A stretch of 59,831 nt of DNA from Vibrio splendidus 12E03 (GCF_000272105.2 NZ_AJZD02000207.1:4029-63859); one strand, 5' to 3'; shown: positions 26,959 through 41,018, counted from the stretch's first letter. The notes: generated by a model not told the origin, from the sequence alone. Program-made: numbers and translations.

Positions 26959-27922
26959 TAACAACCAAGATTTCGATATCGATGCATTCTTTTCATCTGA
27001 TAGCAAACAAACAGGCCTACCGGAAAACCAACACTGTGGCTTCATCGCTATTGTCGGTCGCCCAAATGTAGGTAAGTCGACGCTTCTGAACCATATTCTG
27101 GGTCAGAAGATCTCTATTACATCACGTAAACCACAGACGACACGTCACCGTATTATGGGCGTTGAAACTGAGGGTGATTACCAAGCGATCTTCGTTGATA
27201 CTCCTGGACTTCATATTGAAGAAAAGCGTGCAATCAACCGTTTGATGAACCGTGCAGCGAACAGCTCACTGAGTGATGTAAACCTAGTATTCTTCCTTGT
27301 CGATGGTACACACTGGACTGACGATGATGAGATGGTTCTGAACAAACTGAAGAAGACTGACTTCCCAGTTGTACTTTGCATCAACAAAGTAGATAACGTT
27401 CAAGATCGTACTAACGTAATGCAACACATGATGGAAGTCTCTAAGAAGATGGACTTCATTGATGTTGTGCCAATCTCAGCGAAGCAAGGTAAAAACATTG
27501 ATGTACTGCGTAAGCACGTACGTGAGCATTTACCTAAAGCGACACACCACTTCCCTGAAGAGTACGTGACTGATCGCTCGCAACGTTTTATGGCGTCTGA
27601 AATTATCCGTGAAAAGCTGATGCGTTTTACGGGTGACGAGCTACCTTATTCAGTAACGGTTGAGATCGAGCGTTTTGATTACAACCCTGATAACGATGGC
27701 TTCCATATCAATGCACTGATTCTTGTTGAGCGTACAGGTCAGAAGAAAATGGTGATTGGTAAAGCGGGCGAGAAGATCAAAACTATTGGTCGTGAAGCGC
27801 GTATCGATATGGAAGAGCTGTTCGGCCGTAAGGTTTACCTAGAGACTTGGGTCAAGGTTAAATCTGGTTGGGCTGATGATGAGCGTGCACTTCGCTCGTT
27901 AGGCTACATCGACGATCTATAA
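26951..27922 (+). CDS. era: GTPase Era
   Basis: 323 aa. The P-loop GRPNVGKS is at 36-43, DTPGLH is the G3 motif and NKVDN the G4. The C-terminal KH domain ([17 protein letters not shown]) binds the 16S rRNA 3' end. It assists 30S subunit maturation. The N-terminus is extended by about 25 acidic residues relative to E. coli. Translation starts inside the end of rnc, so the two are coupled. Confidence 0.96.
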   Translation: MSDNNQDFDIDAFFSSDSKQTGLPENQHCGFIAIVGRPNVGKSTLLNHILGQKISITSRKPQTTRHRIMGVETEGDYQAIFVDTPGLHIEEKRAINRLMNRAANSSLSDVNLVFFLVDGTHWTDDDEMVLNKLKKTDFPVVLCINKVDNVQDRTNVMQHMMEVSKKMDFIDVVPISAKQGKNIDVLRKHVREHLPKATHHFPEEYVTDRSQRFMASEIIREKLMRFTGDELPYSVTVEIERFDYNPDNDGFHINALILVERTGQKKMVIGKAGEKIKTIGREARIDMEELFGRKVYLETWVKVKSGWADDERALRSLGYIDDL

Positions 27923-27974
27923 TATATTGAACGTCACTTTCTGAGATTAAGAAAGTTGAACTGAAGATAAATCC

Positions 27975-28001
27975 AAGAGAGAGTTCGCACTCTCTCTTTT
28001 T
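27975..28001 (+). terminator. Terminator-like hairpin between era and recO
   Basis: AAGAGAGAG and CTCTCTCTT pair around a TTCGCA loop, followed by TTT and G. It may end most lepA-era transcripts, with recO-pdxJ-acpS continuing by readthrough or from another promoter. Confidence 0.75.
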
Positions 28002-28024
28002 GTATCTGTAATAAGGGTGAGTGA

Positions 28025-28753
28025 TTGAGCGAAGGGTTACAGCGATGCTTTGTGTTGCACCGTCGACCATACAGTGAGTCGAGCCTGATCTTGGACGTCT
28101 TCAGCGAAGAGTTCGGTCGGGTGACGTTGATGTCTAAAGGCGCTCGCAGCAAGCGTTCTAATTTGAAAGGTGCATTACAACCTTTTACGCCGCTACTGCT
28201 TAAGTGGTCTGGTAATGGTTCGATGAAAACCTTACGCCAAGCTGAACCCATCAGCTTGGGGCTTCCTCTCGCCGGTATTAATCTGTATTCAGGCATGTAC
28301 GTGAACGAGCTTATCGGTCGCGTATTGATGGCGGAAGTACCGATGCCTGCACTTTTTCACGACTATCTTCATGCTTTAACAGAGCTGGCGCATAATGATA
28401 ATCCTGAGCCAGCACTGCGCCGCTTTGAGCTGGCTCTATTATCCGCTATGGGTTATGGCGTCGACTTTTTACACTGCGCGGGTACTGGCGAAGCGATCGA
28501 TCCGAGCATGACTTATCGCTATCGAGAGCAGAAAGGTTTCATCGCTTCGGTGCGTCGAGACAACCTGACTTTTATGGGCGATGAACTTATCGCAATCAGT
28601 GAACGTAGGTTTATCACTAAAGAGCAGTTAAAAGCGGCAAAACGCTTTACACGCATAGCCTTAAAGCCGTATCTTGGCGGCAAACCATTAAAAAGTAGAG
28701 AGCTATTTATGCCAACAATAGCCCTCTCTAGAGCACGGAGTATTGGAAAATGA
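28025..28753 (+). CDS. recO: DNA repair protein RecO
   Basis: 242 aa. With RecF and RecR it loads RecA on SSB-coated single-stranded DNA at gaps. The N-terminal OB-fold ([35 protein letters not shown]) is closely similar to what I recall of other Vibrio RecO. The start is TTG 28025: it is preceded by AAGGGTGA, an in-frame stop lies just before it, and no ATG occurs until far inside. TTG start lowers expression. Its stop overlaps the pdxJ ATG. Confidence 0.94.
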   Translation: MSEGLQRCFVLHRRPYSESSLILDVFSEEFGRVTLMSKGARSKRSNLKGALQPFTPLLLKWSGNGSMKTLRQAEPISLGLPLAGINLYSGMYVNELIGRVLMAEVPMPALFHDYLHALTELAHNDNPEPALRRFELALLSAMGYGVDFLHCAGTGEAIDPSMTYRYREQKGFIASVRRDNLTFMGDELIAISERRFITKEQLKAAKRFTRIALKPYLGGKPLKSRELFMPTIALSRARSIGK

Positions 28754-29487
28754 GCTCAATCCTTTTAGGCGTTAATATCGACCATATTGCAACACTACGT
28801 AATGCACGTGGTACTAAATACCCAGATCCAGTACACGCAGCTGAAATTGCTGAACGTGCGGGTGCTGACGGCATTACTGTTCACCTGCGTGAAGACCGTC
28901 GTCATATCGTTGACCGCGATGTACGTATTCTGGCTGAAACACTTCAGACTCGTATGAATTTGGAGATGGCAGTAACGGATGAGATGGTTCAAATTGCCCT
29001 CGCTACTAATCCTGAGTTTGTTTGTCTGGTTCCTGAAAAACGTGAAGAGCTAACCACTGAAGGTGGCTTGGACGTGGTTGGTCAACTTGAAAAGATCAAA
29101 GCGGCGACGGAAAAACTGTCTGCTGCTGGCATTAAAGTATCTCTGTTTATCGATGCTGACCGTGAGCAAATTGACGCAGCAAAAGCGTGTGGCGCACCGT
29201 TCATTGAACTGCACACTGGCCATTATGCCGATGCTAAAACAGAAGAAGATCAACAAGACGAGCTGAAAAAGATTGCTGCAGGCGCAAGCTACGCGGACGA
29301 TCTTGGTATCACAGTCAATGCGGGTCATGGTCTGACTTACCACAACGTCGCACCGATTGCGGCTCTTCCTGAGATCTACGAGCTGAACATCGGTCACTCG
29401 ATCATGGGACGCGCAGTGTTTGATGGTTTGAACAAAGCCGTTGCAGACATGAAAGCCGTGATGGAAACAGCACGCAACAACGCTTAG
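28750..29487 (+). CDS. pdxJ: Pyridoxine 5'-phosphate synthase
   Basis: 245 aa. Condenses 1-deoxyxylulose 5-phosphate with 3-amino-2-oxopropyl phosphate to pyridoxine 5'-phosphate. TIM-barrel motifs: [14 protein letters not shown] at the start, [11 protein letters not shown] (about 45-55), and [10 protein letters not shown] and ELNIGHSI (phosphate site) near the end. ATGA overlap with recO. epd at the other end of the window starts the same pathway. Confidence 0.96.
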   Translation: MSSILLGVNIDHIATLRNARGTKYPDPVHAAEIAERAGADGITVHLREDRRHIVDRDVRILAETLQTRMNLEMAVTDEMVQIALATNPEFVCLVPEKREELTTEGGLDVVGQLEKIKAATEKLSAAGIKVSLFIDADREQIDAAKACGAPFIELHTGHYADAKTEEDQQDELKKIAAGASYADDLGITVNAGHGLTYHNVAPIAALPEIYELNIGHSIMGRAVFDGLNKAVADMKAVMETARNNA

Positions 29488-29582
29488 TCCTTTAACTAGT
29501 CATTAGTTTAGCAGTAAGCGTTAAGCGGTTAATCAGTAGAATCGATAAAGTTAATAGATAGAAGTTTGGTAGTAGGGTAAGC

Positions 29583-29963
29583 ATGGCTGTTGTTGGACTA
29601 GGTACAGATATCGCAGAAATTGAGCGTGTTGAAAAGGCATTATCACGAAGTGGTGAGGCATTTGCTCAGCGTATTCTTACGGAATCTGAGTTTGAAGTTT
29701 TTCAGCAGCTCAAGCAAAAAGGTCGCTATCTTGCTAAACGTTTTGCTGCCAAAGAAGCAGCATCAAAAGCGCTGGGCACGGGCATTGCTAAGGGTGTCAC
29801 CTTCCATGATTTTGAAATATCAAATGATGAGCATGGTAAGCCGGTGCTGTGCTTACACAATAAAGCTTTAGAGATTGCACAAGCGAGTGGCACAACATCG
29901 ATTCACCTGACTATTTCAGATGAGCGTCATTACGCCGTGGCGACGGTACTCTTTGAGTCGTAA
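29583..29963 (+). CDS. acpS: Holo-ACP synthase
   Basis: 126 aa. Transfers 4'-phosphopantetheine from CoA to the serine of acyl carrier protein. Family motifs: [13 protein letters not shown] at the start (metal-binding Asp) and [17 protein letters not shown] (about 49-65, catalytic Glu). ATG 29583 follows TAGGGTAAGC. Last gene of the lepA-to-acpS series, ended by a strong terminator facing barA. Confidence 0.95.
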   Translation: MAVVGLGTDIAEIERVEKALSRSGEAFAQRILTESEFEVFQQLKQKGRYLAKRFAAKEAASKALGTGIAKGVTFHDFEISNDEHGKPVLCLHNKALEIAQASGTTSIHLTISDERHYAVATVLFES

Positions 29964-30011
29964 TCGCTACTCATCCTGATGTTCATTAACTACTGAGTAA
30001 ATAGAACAAAC

Positions 30012-30047
30012 AAAAAAGCAGAGCTTATTACGCTCTGCTTTTTTATT
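30012..30047 (+). terminator. Bidirectional terminator between acpS and barA
   Basis: AAAAAAGCAGAGC and GCTCTGCTTTTTT arms with a TTATTAC loop; long A- and T-runs on both sides. Confidence 0.93.
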
Positions 30048-30072
30048 TCCTTGAAATTGAGGCTAAATCAAT

Positions 30073-32886
30073 CTATTCACTGGTTGGTTTCAAGTAGTGA
30101 ATGGCCGTCGCTTGAACCTTATCTAGCTCATCTTGAAGCTCAAACAGCTCCGGTTCAATGTCCTCAACAGAAGTGCCTGAACGCAGCTCCTTCTCTATCG
30201 TCGCACAGACCGATTTTAGTCTTGGTACGCCACTGTACGAGCTGCTGCCATGCATCTTGTGGATGATGTGTATCAGCTCTTCAACTGGGTAGTCACTGTC
30301 TTCTATCGCTTTGTCTGCTGCCTCATACACCTCTGGAATAAAGTCTACGAGCATTTGCAACATATCGCGTGCGAGGTCTTCTTTATTGGCGGCTTGTTTC
30401 ATCGCAGCTTGCCAATCAATGATGATGTTTGTGTGCACGCTGACTTCAGTTTCTGACACCGGAGCGTTGTCGACTTCAGCAGAGACCGCTGGGTGGTCTG
30501 GATCTATTTTTTCGATGTGCTCAACCTCAGAGGTCGAGCTCCAATGAATCAGAACCTGTTGTAAAACATGCTCTTCAATCGGTTTGGTTAGGTAGTCATC
30601 CATGCCCGCTTCAAGCAGTCGATCTCGTTCGCCAATCATTGCATGTGCAGTCACGGCAATTACAGGCGTGTTCGCATTGTTCGCCAGTTTTTTGATGTTC
30701 TGACAAGCGGTCACACCGTCCATCTGTGGCATTTGAATATCCATGAAGATGATGTCAAATGGCGTCTCTGTCGCTTTGTCTATCGCCTGCTGACCACTGG
30801 TACAACTGATGACGGTTTCTACTCGCTCTTTGAGCAGTGCGGTGATCAGTTTTAGGTTGGCTGGGTTGTCGTCGACCGCCAATACCGTAAGCGGAAGCTT
30901 CTCTTCTGAATGTGTCTCAATCGCTGGTGCAATCAAGGTTGGTGCCTGATTCGATACCAGAGTTTGCAGTAACTTCTTACGAGAAAGAGGTTTAGTGATG
31001 CACTGAACATCGACCTCTTTCATTAGTTGCTCACCTAACGCTAGCTCGGTACTTGGTGTACCAATAATCACGTTTTGAGCAATCTTCTTCGCACCTATCG
31101 CCCAACCACTCACGGTATCAAATTGATATTCTTGGTTGGCGGCTAGGTTAAGCAGAACGTAGTCATACGAGGTGGTCTCGTCTGGCATCACCGAACGATA
31201 CGTTACCACTAAGCCTTCTTGAGTTAGGATTTGCTGAGTAATCGATGCCGCTTGCATGTTTGGCTCGATAAGCAGCAGTTGTTTGTCTTGCAGACACTGA
31301 GTCTCAATCAGCTCAGTCATCGGCATATCAGTCGTTGATAGTCTCAAGGTGAACCAGAAGGTGGAACCTTGGTGCAGACGACTGGTTAGGCTGATCTCTC
31401 CGCCCATTTGGCTGACCAGTTTTTGGGTGATAACCAGACCTAAGCCTGTACCACCATAACGACGAGAGATACTTGCGTCGGCTTGGCTGAAGGCTTGGAA
31501 CAGCTGAGCTTGTTGACGCTCAGAAATACCAATACCCGTATCGCGAACCATGAATTGTAGCTCGATGTTGTCTTCGCTTTGTGAGCGAAGCTCAACGCTG
31601 ATATCAATGTTGCCGCGCTCGGTAAACTTAATTGAGTTACCCACTAGGTTAGTCAGGATTTGTTGAATACGCAGTGGATCACCCACCACGCCTGGCGGCA
31701 CTTTAGGATCGATCTTCAGTGTCAGCTCTAGACCTTTCTCATGAGCATTGGTTGCTTGAAGGTTTACTACCTCTTCAAGGCTGGCTTGGAACTCAAATGG
31801 AATGTTCTCTAGCGCTAATTTACCGGCTTCAAGTTTCGAGAAGTCCAAGATATCGTTGATGATGCTAAGCAGGTTATTTGCCGAACGTTCAATGGTTTGC
31901 AGGTAATCGGTTTGACTGTTCGATAGGTGAGTCTTGAGCATCTGACGAGTAAAGCCAATCACACCGTTCAGAGGCGTTCTCAGTTCGTGAGACATATTCG
32001 CTAAGAACTCAGATTTAACACGAGCCGCTTCTTGAGCGCGTTTTTTCGCAATGTCTAACTCAACGTTTTGAATCTCTAGTTGCTCAAGGGTTTCACGCAA
32101 GTCTGATGTGGCTTGGTCGATACTGTGCTGCATCTCGACGTGATATTCTGATAGCGATACCGCCATCGCATTGATACCGTTTTTCAGTGAGTCTAGCTCA
32201 CCATGCATCTTACCTTCGATACGTACATCTAGGTGACCACGACGAATTCGGTCGACCATATTTTTCATGTGCGTGATCGGTTGAGTCACATCGTGCATTA
32301 AGCGAAACGCAAACACGCCCGATAAACCAAGCCCGAGAATCAATACCAAGAAGGCAGAGAATACTTCTTGATATTGCTGCAATCGAAGTGATGACAGATC
32401 TAACTCAATCGCAATATAGCCGATCGCTTGATTGGCTTGAGATTGACCGTTGGCTGAGTTGATGTACTGTCCTTCGGCGATGATAGGCGTCCGCAGGATC
32501 AGCGTGTTATCGAGCAGATTCGATGAGCTTAAATGCGGGATCGGTTTATCTTTGGGATAGGTTAGGCTTTCAAAATCGGGGTGGAAGTTTGAGGTTACAA
32601 ATAACTCATGACGTTCATCAAACACCGCGATACTGCGCACCAGCTTAGAGTTCTTTCGATGCGCATAGCTAATAAGCTGACGAACAGACTCTCGACTTTC
32701 GAGCTTCATGCCTGATTCACTCGCAATCGCAAGTGGTTCAATGATGCTAGTACCAGTGTTAACCACCTGACCCTCAAGGTCTTGATAGCGGTTAAATGAG
32801 AAAAATGCACTCAATAGCAACCCAATAATCAGGGTTGGAGCTAGAGTTAAGGTAATTACACGGGCTCTTAAGCCATATCTGGTCAT
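30073..32886 (-). CDS. barA: Hybrid sensor histidine kinase BarA (VarS)
   Basis: 937 aa. Domains: membrane helices at about 9-30 and 176-196 with a periplasmic sensor between, HAMP (197-250), histidine kinase with phosphorylated His300 (MSHELRTPLNG), ATPase domain (to about 525), a degenerate receiver (about 540-650, no acceptor Asp), a true receiver with Asp716 (FMDIQMPQMDG), and a C-terminal HPt domain with His879 (HKMHGSSS). This is the BarA layout. It passes phosphate to UvrY (VarA), which in Vibrio turns on Csr small RNAs that titrate CsrA, encoded at 59.1 kb. Divergent from rlmD, as in E. coli. Confidence 0.95.
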   Translation of the reverse strand: MTRYGLRARVITLTLAPTLIIGLLLSAFFSFNRYQDLEGQVVNTGTSIIEPLAIASESGMKLESRESVRQLISYAHRKNSKLVRSIAVFDERHELFVTSNFHPDFESLTYPKDKPIPHLSSSNLLDNTLILRTPIIAEGQYINSANGQSQANQAIGYIAIELDLSSLRLQQYQEVFSAFLVLILGLGLSGVFAFRLMHDVTQPITHMKNMVDRIRRGHLDVRIEGKMHGELDSLKNGINAMAVSLSEYHVEMQHSIDQATSDLRETLEQLEIQNVELDIAKKRAQEAARVKSEFLANMSHELRTPLNGVIGFTRQMLKTHLSNSQTDYLQTIERSANNLLSIINDILDFSKLEAGKLALENIPFEFQASLEEVVNLQATNAHEKGLELTLKIDPKVPPGVVGDPLRIQQILTNLVGNSIKFTERGNIDISVELRSQSEDNIELQFMVRDTGIGISERQQAQLFQAFSQADASISRRYGGTGLGLVITQKLVSQMGGEISLTSRLHQGSTFWFTLRLSTTDMPMTELIETQCLQDKQLLLIEPNMQAASITQQILTQEGLVVTYRSVMPDETTSYDYVLLNLAANQEYQFDTVSGWAIGAKKIAQNVIIGTPSTELALGEQLMKEVDVQCITKPLSRKKLLQTLVSNQAPTLIAPAIETHSEEKLPLTVLAVDDNPANLKLITALLKERVETVISCTSGQQAIDKATETPFDIIFMDIQMPQMDGVTACQNIKKLANNANTPVIAVTAHAMIGERDRLLEAGMDDYLTKPIEEHVLQQVLIHWSSTSEVEHIEKIDPDHPAVSAEVDNAPVSETEVSVHTNIIIDWQAAMKQAANKEDLARDMLQMLVDFIPEVYEAADKAIEDSDYPVEELIHIIHKMHGSSSYSGVPRLKSVCATIEKELRSGTSVEDIEPELFELQDELDKVQATAIHYLKPTSE

Positions 32887-33051
32887 GTTCTTTAATTACA
32901 TCGAGGTCTGGATATGGGAAAATAACGCACACAATGGCGGTTAAGTGAACGGTAAGCTTAATCAAAGCCGTGACGTTCGACAATGATTCCAAGACAGAAT
33001 AGTGAGTCCTGGATACCAATTACTTATTAAAAGATACATTAGGCACAAGCA

Positions 33052-34371
33052 ATGGCACGTTTTTTCCAACCAAAAAAGAAAACTCAACTCGAGACCAAGC
33101 ATCAATCGGTTTTGGTTGAACGAATGGATCACAATGGCGCTGGCATCGCTTATCAGAAGAATAAACCGGTTTTCATTGATGGCGCATTGCCAGGTGAGCA
33201 GGTGGTCATTCAACTTACTGAGAGCAAAAGTAAGTTTTCGCGAGCAAAGCTCATCAAATTGTTGAAGCCGAGCGAGCAGCGTTTAAAGCCATTTTGTAAG
33301 CACTTTAATCAGTGTGGTGGTTGTCACCTTCAGCATCTCGGTTATTCTTCTCAGGTTGAGCATAAATCGCAATCTCTGACCCACCTGATGAGCCAATACC
33401 AAACGGCTAATACTGAAGTTGCACAACCTATTATTGGTGATGAAACCGGTTATCGACGTCGCGCACGTATCAGCCTATTTGTTGATAAGAAGACACAGCA
33501 GCTTCAATTCGGTTTCCGTAAGAAGCAGAGTAAGCAGATTGAAAACATCACCGACTGTGCCGTGCTTGATCCTCGCCTTAATGTATTGCTTCCAAAACTG
33601 AAAAATTTACTGAACACTTTCAACAGCCTTACGTCTTTAGGACACGTTGAATTGGTGTTGGGCGATACTGGCCCTGTTATGGTGCTACGTCACCTTAAGC
33701 CTTTGGTTGAAAAAGATGAGCAAGCGCTGATTGCGTTAGCAAAAGAAGAAGGCGCTACGCTGTACTCGATGCCTGAAACCGATAAGTTGGTTCGTTTAGT
33801 AGGCGATGCACCTTCTTATAGCGAAACTGGCGTGACGTTACCGTTTGAGCCAAACCACTTTATCCAAGTAAACCAGAAAGTGAATCAGCAGATGGTGGCT
33901 CAAGCGATTGAGTGGCTAGAGCCTCAAGCGGATGAGCGAGTGCTCGACCTATTTTGTGGTCTCGGTAACTTCAGTTTGCCTATCGCGCAACAATCGGCGT
34001 TTGTGGTTGGTGTAGAAGGCGTTGATGAAATGGTTCAGCAAGCCACATCTAATGCAGCGTTAAACCAGTTAAGTAATACGGAATTTTACCAAGCTAACCT
34101 TGAAGAAGACTTATCTTCACAGCCTTGGGCAAAAGAGAAATTCGATAAAGTATTGCTGGACCCGGCACGTGCGGGAGCGAGTGGGATCGTTGATCAAATT
34201 TCAGCGTTAGGAGCGAAGCGTGTGGTTTATGTTTCGTGTAATCCTGCTACTCTAGCTAGAGATTCTGAGAGCTTAGAAAAACAAGGCTATCAATTAGCCA
34301 AACTGGGTATGTTGGACATGTTCCCACACACCAGTCATCTCGAATCGATGGCTCTCTTTATCAAGGCTTAG
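33052..34371 (+). CDS. rlmD: 23S rRNA m5U1939 methyltransferase
   Basis: 439 aa, formerly RumA. An N-terminal TRAM domain (about 12-70) binds RNA; C82, C88 and C91 ([11 protein letters not shown]) and a later Cys (TDCAVLDP) bind a [4Fe-4S] cluster; the C-terminal SAM-dependent domain has [19 protein letters not shown] and [11 protein letters not shown] with the catalytic Cys. Starts at ATG 33052. Position between barA and relA matches E. coli. Confidence 0.96.
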   Translation: MARFFQPKKKTQLETKHQSVLVERMDHNGAGIAYQKNKPVFIDGALPGEQVVIQLTESKSKFSRAKLIKLLKPSEQRLKPFCKHFNQCGGCHLQHLGYSSQVEHKSQSLTHLMSQYQTANTEVAQPIIGDETGYRRRARISLFVDKKTQQLQFGFRKKQSKQIENITDCAVLDPRLNVLLPKLKNLLNTFNSLTSLGHVELVLGDTGPVMVLRHLKPLVEKDEQALIALAKEEGATLYSMPETDKLVRLVGDAPSYSETGVTLPFEPNHFIQVNQKVNQQMVAQAIEWLEPQADERVLDLFCGLGNFSLPIAQQSAFVVGVEGVDEMVQQATSNAALNQLSNTEFYQANLEEDLSSQPWAKEKFDKVLLDPARAGASGIVDQISALGAKRVVYVSCNPATLARDSESLEKQGYQLAKLGMLDMFPHTSHLESMALFIKA

Positions 34372-34406
34372 AGGCCCTTAAACAAGGCTTCAAATGAATC
34401 ACAAAG

Positions 34407-34471
34407 GCGCAGGGAAGCCTGCGCTGATATCAATATGGTCGAACTAACTTGGAACCAGTTAGTCATATTGA
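34407..34471 (+). other. Hairpins in the rlmD-relA gap
   Basis: First GCGCAGG/CCTGCGC around a GAAG loop (34407-34424, no T-run). Then CAATATG...ACTAACT and AGTTAGT.CATATTG (about 34431-34471), an imperfect dyad ending about 30 bases before relA. Either may shape the relA leader. Confidence 0.5.
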
Positions 34472-34502
34472 ATTGGGTGTAAAACATAATAACTAGGAAG
34501 GC

Positions 34503-36728
34503 ATGATGGTTGCGGTACGAAGCGCACATTTAAACCCAAGCGAACAGTTTGAGCTAGAAAGTTGGATTGCGTCATTGAATCAAGACGCAAAAACCTCGAA
34601 TAAACTGATCAAAGTTTATCGTCACTGTGAAGAGCTATTAAAAGATCACGAGCAAGCGTCGCTCTTGCTTTGGCGTGGCCGCGAGATGATCGAAATCTTG
34701 GTTACGCTGTCCATGGACCGTGCCACTTTAATTGCAGCGCAACTTTTCCCCGTAGTCTCAAGCGGCGTTTTTGAGCGTGAAGCTTTTGAAGAAAGCTACG
34801 GTAAAGAAACCGTAAAGTTGATCGATGGCGTTGAAGAAATGGCGGCCTTAGGCCAGTTAAACGTGACTCTTGAAGGCAGTGCTGCCTCGGGTCAAGTTGA
34901 TAACGTTCGCCGTATGTTACTGGCAATGGTCGACGACTTCCGCTGCGTAGTCATCAAACTCGCTGAACGAATCTGTAACCTTATTGAGGTGAAAAAAGCG
35001 CCTGATGCTGTGCGTCGCGCGGCAGCAAAAGAGTGTTCTAACATCTACGCTCCGCTTGCTAACCGTTTAGGTATTGGTCAGCTTAAGTGGGAAATCGAAG
35101 ATTACGCATTCCGCTACCAACAGCCAGACACTTACAAGCAGATTGCTAAACAGCTGTCTGAGCGTCGCATCGTACGTGAACAATACATTAAAGATTTCGT
35201 TGACGACTTAACGGCTGAAATGAAGCGTTCAAGCATCAATGCTGAAGTCAGCGGTCGACCAAAACACATCTACAGTATCTGGCGTAAGATGCAAAAGAAA
35301 GGCTTGGACTTCGATGAGCTTTTTGACGTGCGTGCGGTACGTATCATCGCCGATCAGCTCCAAGACTGCTATGCCGGCTTAGGTGTGGTTCATACCAAAT
35401 ACAAACATCTACCAAGTGAATTTGATGACTACGTGGCGAACCCTAAGCCAAATGGTTACCAGTCTATTCACACCGTGGTTCTGGGCCCTGAAGGTAAGAC
35501 CATTGAGATTCAAATCCGTACCAAGCAAATGCACGAAGATTCTGAATTGGGTGTAGCTGCACACTGGAAGTACAAAGAAGGTGCTTCAAGCGGACGCAGT
35601 GGTTACGACGAGAAAATCACTTGGTTGCGTAAACTTATCGATTGGCAAGAAGAGATGTCGGATTCTGGCGAGATGCTGGATGAAGTTCGTAGCCAAGTAT
35701 TTGATGATCGCGTATATGCCTTTACACCGCGCGGTGACGTGGTCGATCTACCTATGGGTGCAACCCCACTGGACTTCGCTTACCACATCCACTCGATGGT
35801 TGGACACCGCTGTATCGGTGCCAAAGTAGCAGGCCGTATCGTACCGTTCACTCATAAATTATCGATGGGTGATCAGGTTGAAATCATTACTCAGAAAGAA
35901 CCGAACCCATCACGTGATTGGTTAAACCCAACCACAGGTTTTGTTCATTCAGGTCGTGCTCGCGCGAAGATTAACGCATGGTTCCGCGCGCAAAGTCGTG
36001 AGAAGAACCTCGAAGCGGGTCGAGACATCCTTGAGGCGGAACTTGCGAAAGTGGGTGCAACCTTAAAAGATGCCGACCAATACGCACTGAGGCGCTTTAA
36101 CGTCAACACGCCAGATGAGCTTTATGCTGGTATCGGCAGTGGCGACTTGCGCATTAACCAAGTGGTTAATCACATCAATGCGTTGGTGAATAAGCCTACG
36201 GCGGAAGAAGAAGACAAGAAAGCGCTAGAGAAACTGCTTGAGTCGGAAAACAAACCAGCACAACAGAGTCGTCCAAAGAAAGACGCGGTAGTGGTTGAGG
36301 GCGTTGATAACTTAATGACACACCTAGCTCGTTGCTGTCAGCCAATCCCAGGTGATGTGATTAAAGGTTACATCACTCAAGGTCGTGGTATCTCAGTTCA
36401 CCGTGCTGACTGTGAACAGTTGAGTGAGTTAAGCCTGCACGCACCAGAACGTATTATTGATACAGTCTGGGGCAATGGCTTCGTCGGTTCTTACATCCTA
36501 ACGCTGCGTGTTGAAGCACTGGAGCGTAATGGCTTGCTGAAAGACATCACCTCACTGTTCTCGAACGAGAAGATCAGCGTGACGACAATGAAGAGCCGCA
36601 TCGACTATAAACGTCAGCTATCGGTAATGGATTTCGATTTGGAAGTGACCAATATTGAGATTCTGAGTCGAGTGACCAGTCGAGTAGAGCAAATTAAAGA
36701 TGTCATGTCGGTTAAACGCCTAGGCTAA
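34503..36728 (+). CDS. relA: GTP pyrophosphokinase RelA
   Basis: 741 aa. Makes (p)ppGpp on ribosomes stalled with uncharged tRNA. The N-terminal hydrolase domain is degenerate: no HD..ED motif around LIAAQLFPVV, so it is a synthetase-only enzyme. The synthetase domain has RPKHIYSIWRKM and the EFDD acidic motif typical of RelA (SpoT-type enzymes have RxKD), then NPKPNGYQSIHT. TGS (FTPRGDVVDLP), a helical/zinc-finger region (HLARCCQPIPGD) and a C-terminal ACT domain follow. Two adjacent ATGs; 34503 or 34506. Upstream of mazG as in E. coli. Confidence 0.97.
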   Translation: MMVAVRSAHLNPSEQFELESWIASLNQDAKTSNKLIKVYRHCEELLKDHEQASLLLWRGREMIEILVTLSMDRATLIAAQLFPVVSSGVFEREAFEESYGKETVKLIDGVEEMAALGQLNVTLEGSAASGQVDNVRRMLLAMVDDFRCVVIKLAERICNLIEVKKAPDAVRRAAAKECSNIYAPLANRLGIGQLKWEIEDYAFRYQQPDTYKQIAKQLSERRIVREQYIKDFVDDLTAEMKRSSINAEVSGRPKHIYSIWRKMQKKGLDFDELFDVRAVRIIADQLQDCYAGLGVVHTKYKHLPSEFDDYVANPKPNGYQSIHTVVLGPEGKTIEIQIRTKQMHEDSELGVAAHWKYKEGASSGRSGYDEKITWLRKLIDWQEEMSDSGEMLDEVRSQVFDDRVYAFTPRGDVVDLPMGATPLDFAYHIHSMVGHRCIGAKVAGRIVPFTHKLSMGDQVEIITQKEPNPSRDWLNPTTGFVHSGRARAKINAWFRAQSREKNLEAGRDILEAELAKVGATLKDADQYALRRFNVNTPDELYAGIGSGDLRINQVVNHINALVNKPTAEEEDKKALEKLLESENKPAQQSRPKKDAVVVEGVDNLMTHLARCCQPIPGDVIKGYITQGRGISVHRADCEQLSELSLHAPERIIDTVWGNGFVGSYILTLRVEALERNGLLKDITSLFSNEKISVTTMKSRIDYKRQLSVMDFDLEVTNIEILSRVTSRVEQIKDVMSVKRLG

Positions 36729-36854
36729 CTTTCACGTTGCATTAGTCACTTTTACTGCGTTAACTGCGCTTTCTTGTTCCATCACATAGGCGAGCTATGC
36801 TCAGGAATCGCGAAAGCTTGTTGCTTTGTTAAAGTAACAACTGCTTAGTGAAAG
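36729..36854. repeat. Large imperfect inverted repeat after relA
   Basis: CTTTCAC (36729-36735, starting at the relA stop) pairs with GTGAAAG (36848-36854). Inside, GCGCTTTC/GCGAAAGC, TTCC/GGAA and CATAG/CTATG pair in turn around a central GCGAG. About 125 bases, non-coding; resembles an intergenic repeat or a remnant of a small mobile element. No T-run. Confidence 0.6.
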
Positions 36855-36886
36855 ATGCGTAATTTAGAGAATTAGACAGTATCAAC

Positions 36887-36921
36887 AAAGGTGAGTGGTT
36901 TTGGCTGCTCACCTTTTTTAA
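36887..36921 (+). terminator. Terminator after relA
   Basis: AAAGGTGAGT...GCTCACCTTT arms followed by T-rich sequence. It lies about 160 bases past the relA stop, after the inverted repeat. Confidence 0.88.
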
Positions 36922-36990
36922 TATCAGTACCTTTTAGTTTTAGAAGACGTTATAAATTTAAAAATCAAAGACAGTAATAGGAAGAAAACG

Positions 36991-37788
36991 ATGAATCACC
37001 CGATTGAACAACTTGAACAGATCATGACTAAGCTGCGCGATCCAGAAGGTGGCTGTCCTTGGGATTTAAAACAAAATTTTGAAACAATTGTCCCGCATAC
37101 TATCGAAGAGACCTACGAAGTGGTGGATGCGATTCACAACAAAGACTGGCCGAATCTACAAGAAGAGTTGGGTGACTTGTTGTTTCAGGTGATCTTCTAT
37201 AGCCAGTTAGCGAAAGAACAGGGACTGTTTGAGTTCTCTGATGTGGTTGATGGCATCAATGAGAAGCTAACACGACGTCACCCGCATGTGTTCTCTGATA
37301 CCGAGTTTGCTAGTGATGAAGAAATCAATGCCAACTGGGAAGCGGAAAAAGCCAAAGAAAAAGCACAAGCAGGCAAAACTCAAGAAAGTATTCTAGACTC
37401 AATACCAAACTCTCTACCTTCGCTTTCGCGTGCTACAAAGATTCAAAAGCAGGTCGCGAAATTTGGCTTTGATTGGGACTCAATTGGCCCAGTCGCGGAT
37501 AAGGTATTAGAGGAAGTTGACGAGGTGCTGGAAGAGGCGCTTCAAGTTACACCTAACGAAGATTTGGTTGAAGAAGAGTTGGGTGATTTGCTGTTTGCGA
37601 CGGTCAATTTGGTGCGACATTTAGGTAAAAATCCAGAAACGGCGCTGAACAAAGCCAATCTGAAGTTTTCACGTCGCTTTAAAGGGGTGGAACAAAAAGT
37701 TCGTCAGCAAGATAAAAATTTGACCGATTTTTCACTACAACAGCTTGATTCCATGTGGGATGAAGTCAAAGTGGCGGAGAAAAGATAA
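36991..37788 (+). CDS. mazG: Nucleoside triphosphate pyrophosphohydrolase MazG
   Basis: 265 aa with two MazG domains in tandem. The first (about 1-110) has GCPWDLKQ and [10 protein letters not shown]; the second (about 140-250) has [11 protein letters not shown] and [17 protein letters not shown]. It hydrolyses all canonical NTPs to NMP and pyrophosphate; in E. coli it lowers (p)ppGpp during starvation, fitting its place behind relA. ATG 36991 after TAGGAAG. There is no mazEF toxin pair between relA and mazG here, unlike E. coli. Confidence 0.95.
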   Translation: MNHPIEQLEQIMTKLRDPEGGCPWDLKQNFETIVPHTIEETYEVVDAIHNKDWPNLQEELGDLLFQVIFYSQLAKEQGLFEFSDVVDGINEKLTRRHPHVFSDTEFASDEEINANWEAEKAKEKAQAGKTQESILDSIPNSLPSLSRATKIQKQVAKFGFDWDSIGPVADKVLEEVDEVLEEALQVTPNEDLVEEELGDLLFATVNLVRHLGKNPETALNKANLKFSRRFKGVEQKVRQQDKNLTDFSLQQLDSMWDEVKVAEKR

Positions 37789-37854
37789 CCAAAGCTTTTA
37801 TCATGAATTGATTTGAAGCAAAAAATAAAAAATAGCAGTGTGATAGATTTCACG

Positions 37855-39579
<1,725 letters not shown>

Positions 39580-39603
39580 AAAGGAATACAGGTAGCTGCG
39601 TAA

Positions 39604-40959
<1,356 letters not shown>

Positions 40960-40989
40960 TTCCTAGCGAATTGTTAATCTAAGCTTTTT

Positions 40990-41018
40990 AAATGCCTCGC
41001 TTATGCGGGGCATTTTTT
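40990..41018 (+). terminator. Terminator after eno
   Basis: AAATGCCTCGC and GCGGGGCATTT arms around TTAT, with a T7 run. Confidence 0.92.

Noticed and set aside
36729..36990. A mazEF toxin-antitoxin pair between relA and mazG, as in E. coli
   Set aside because: The gap is only about 260 bases and contains an inverted repeat and a terminator, with no coding frame.
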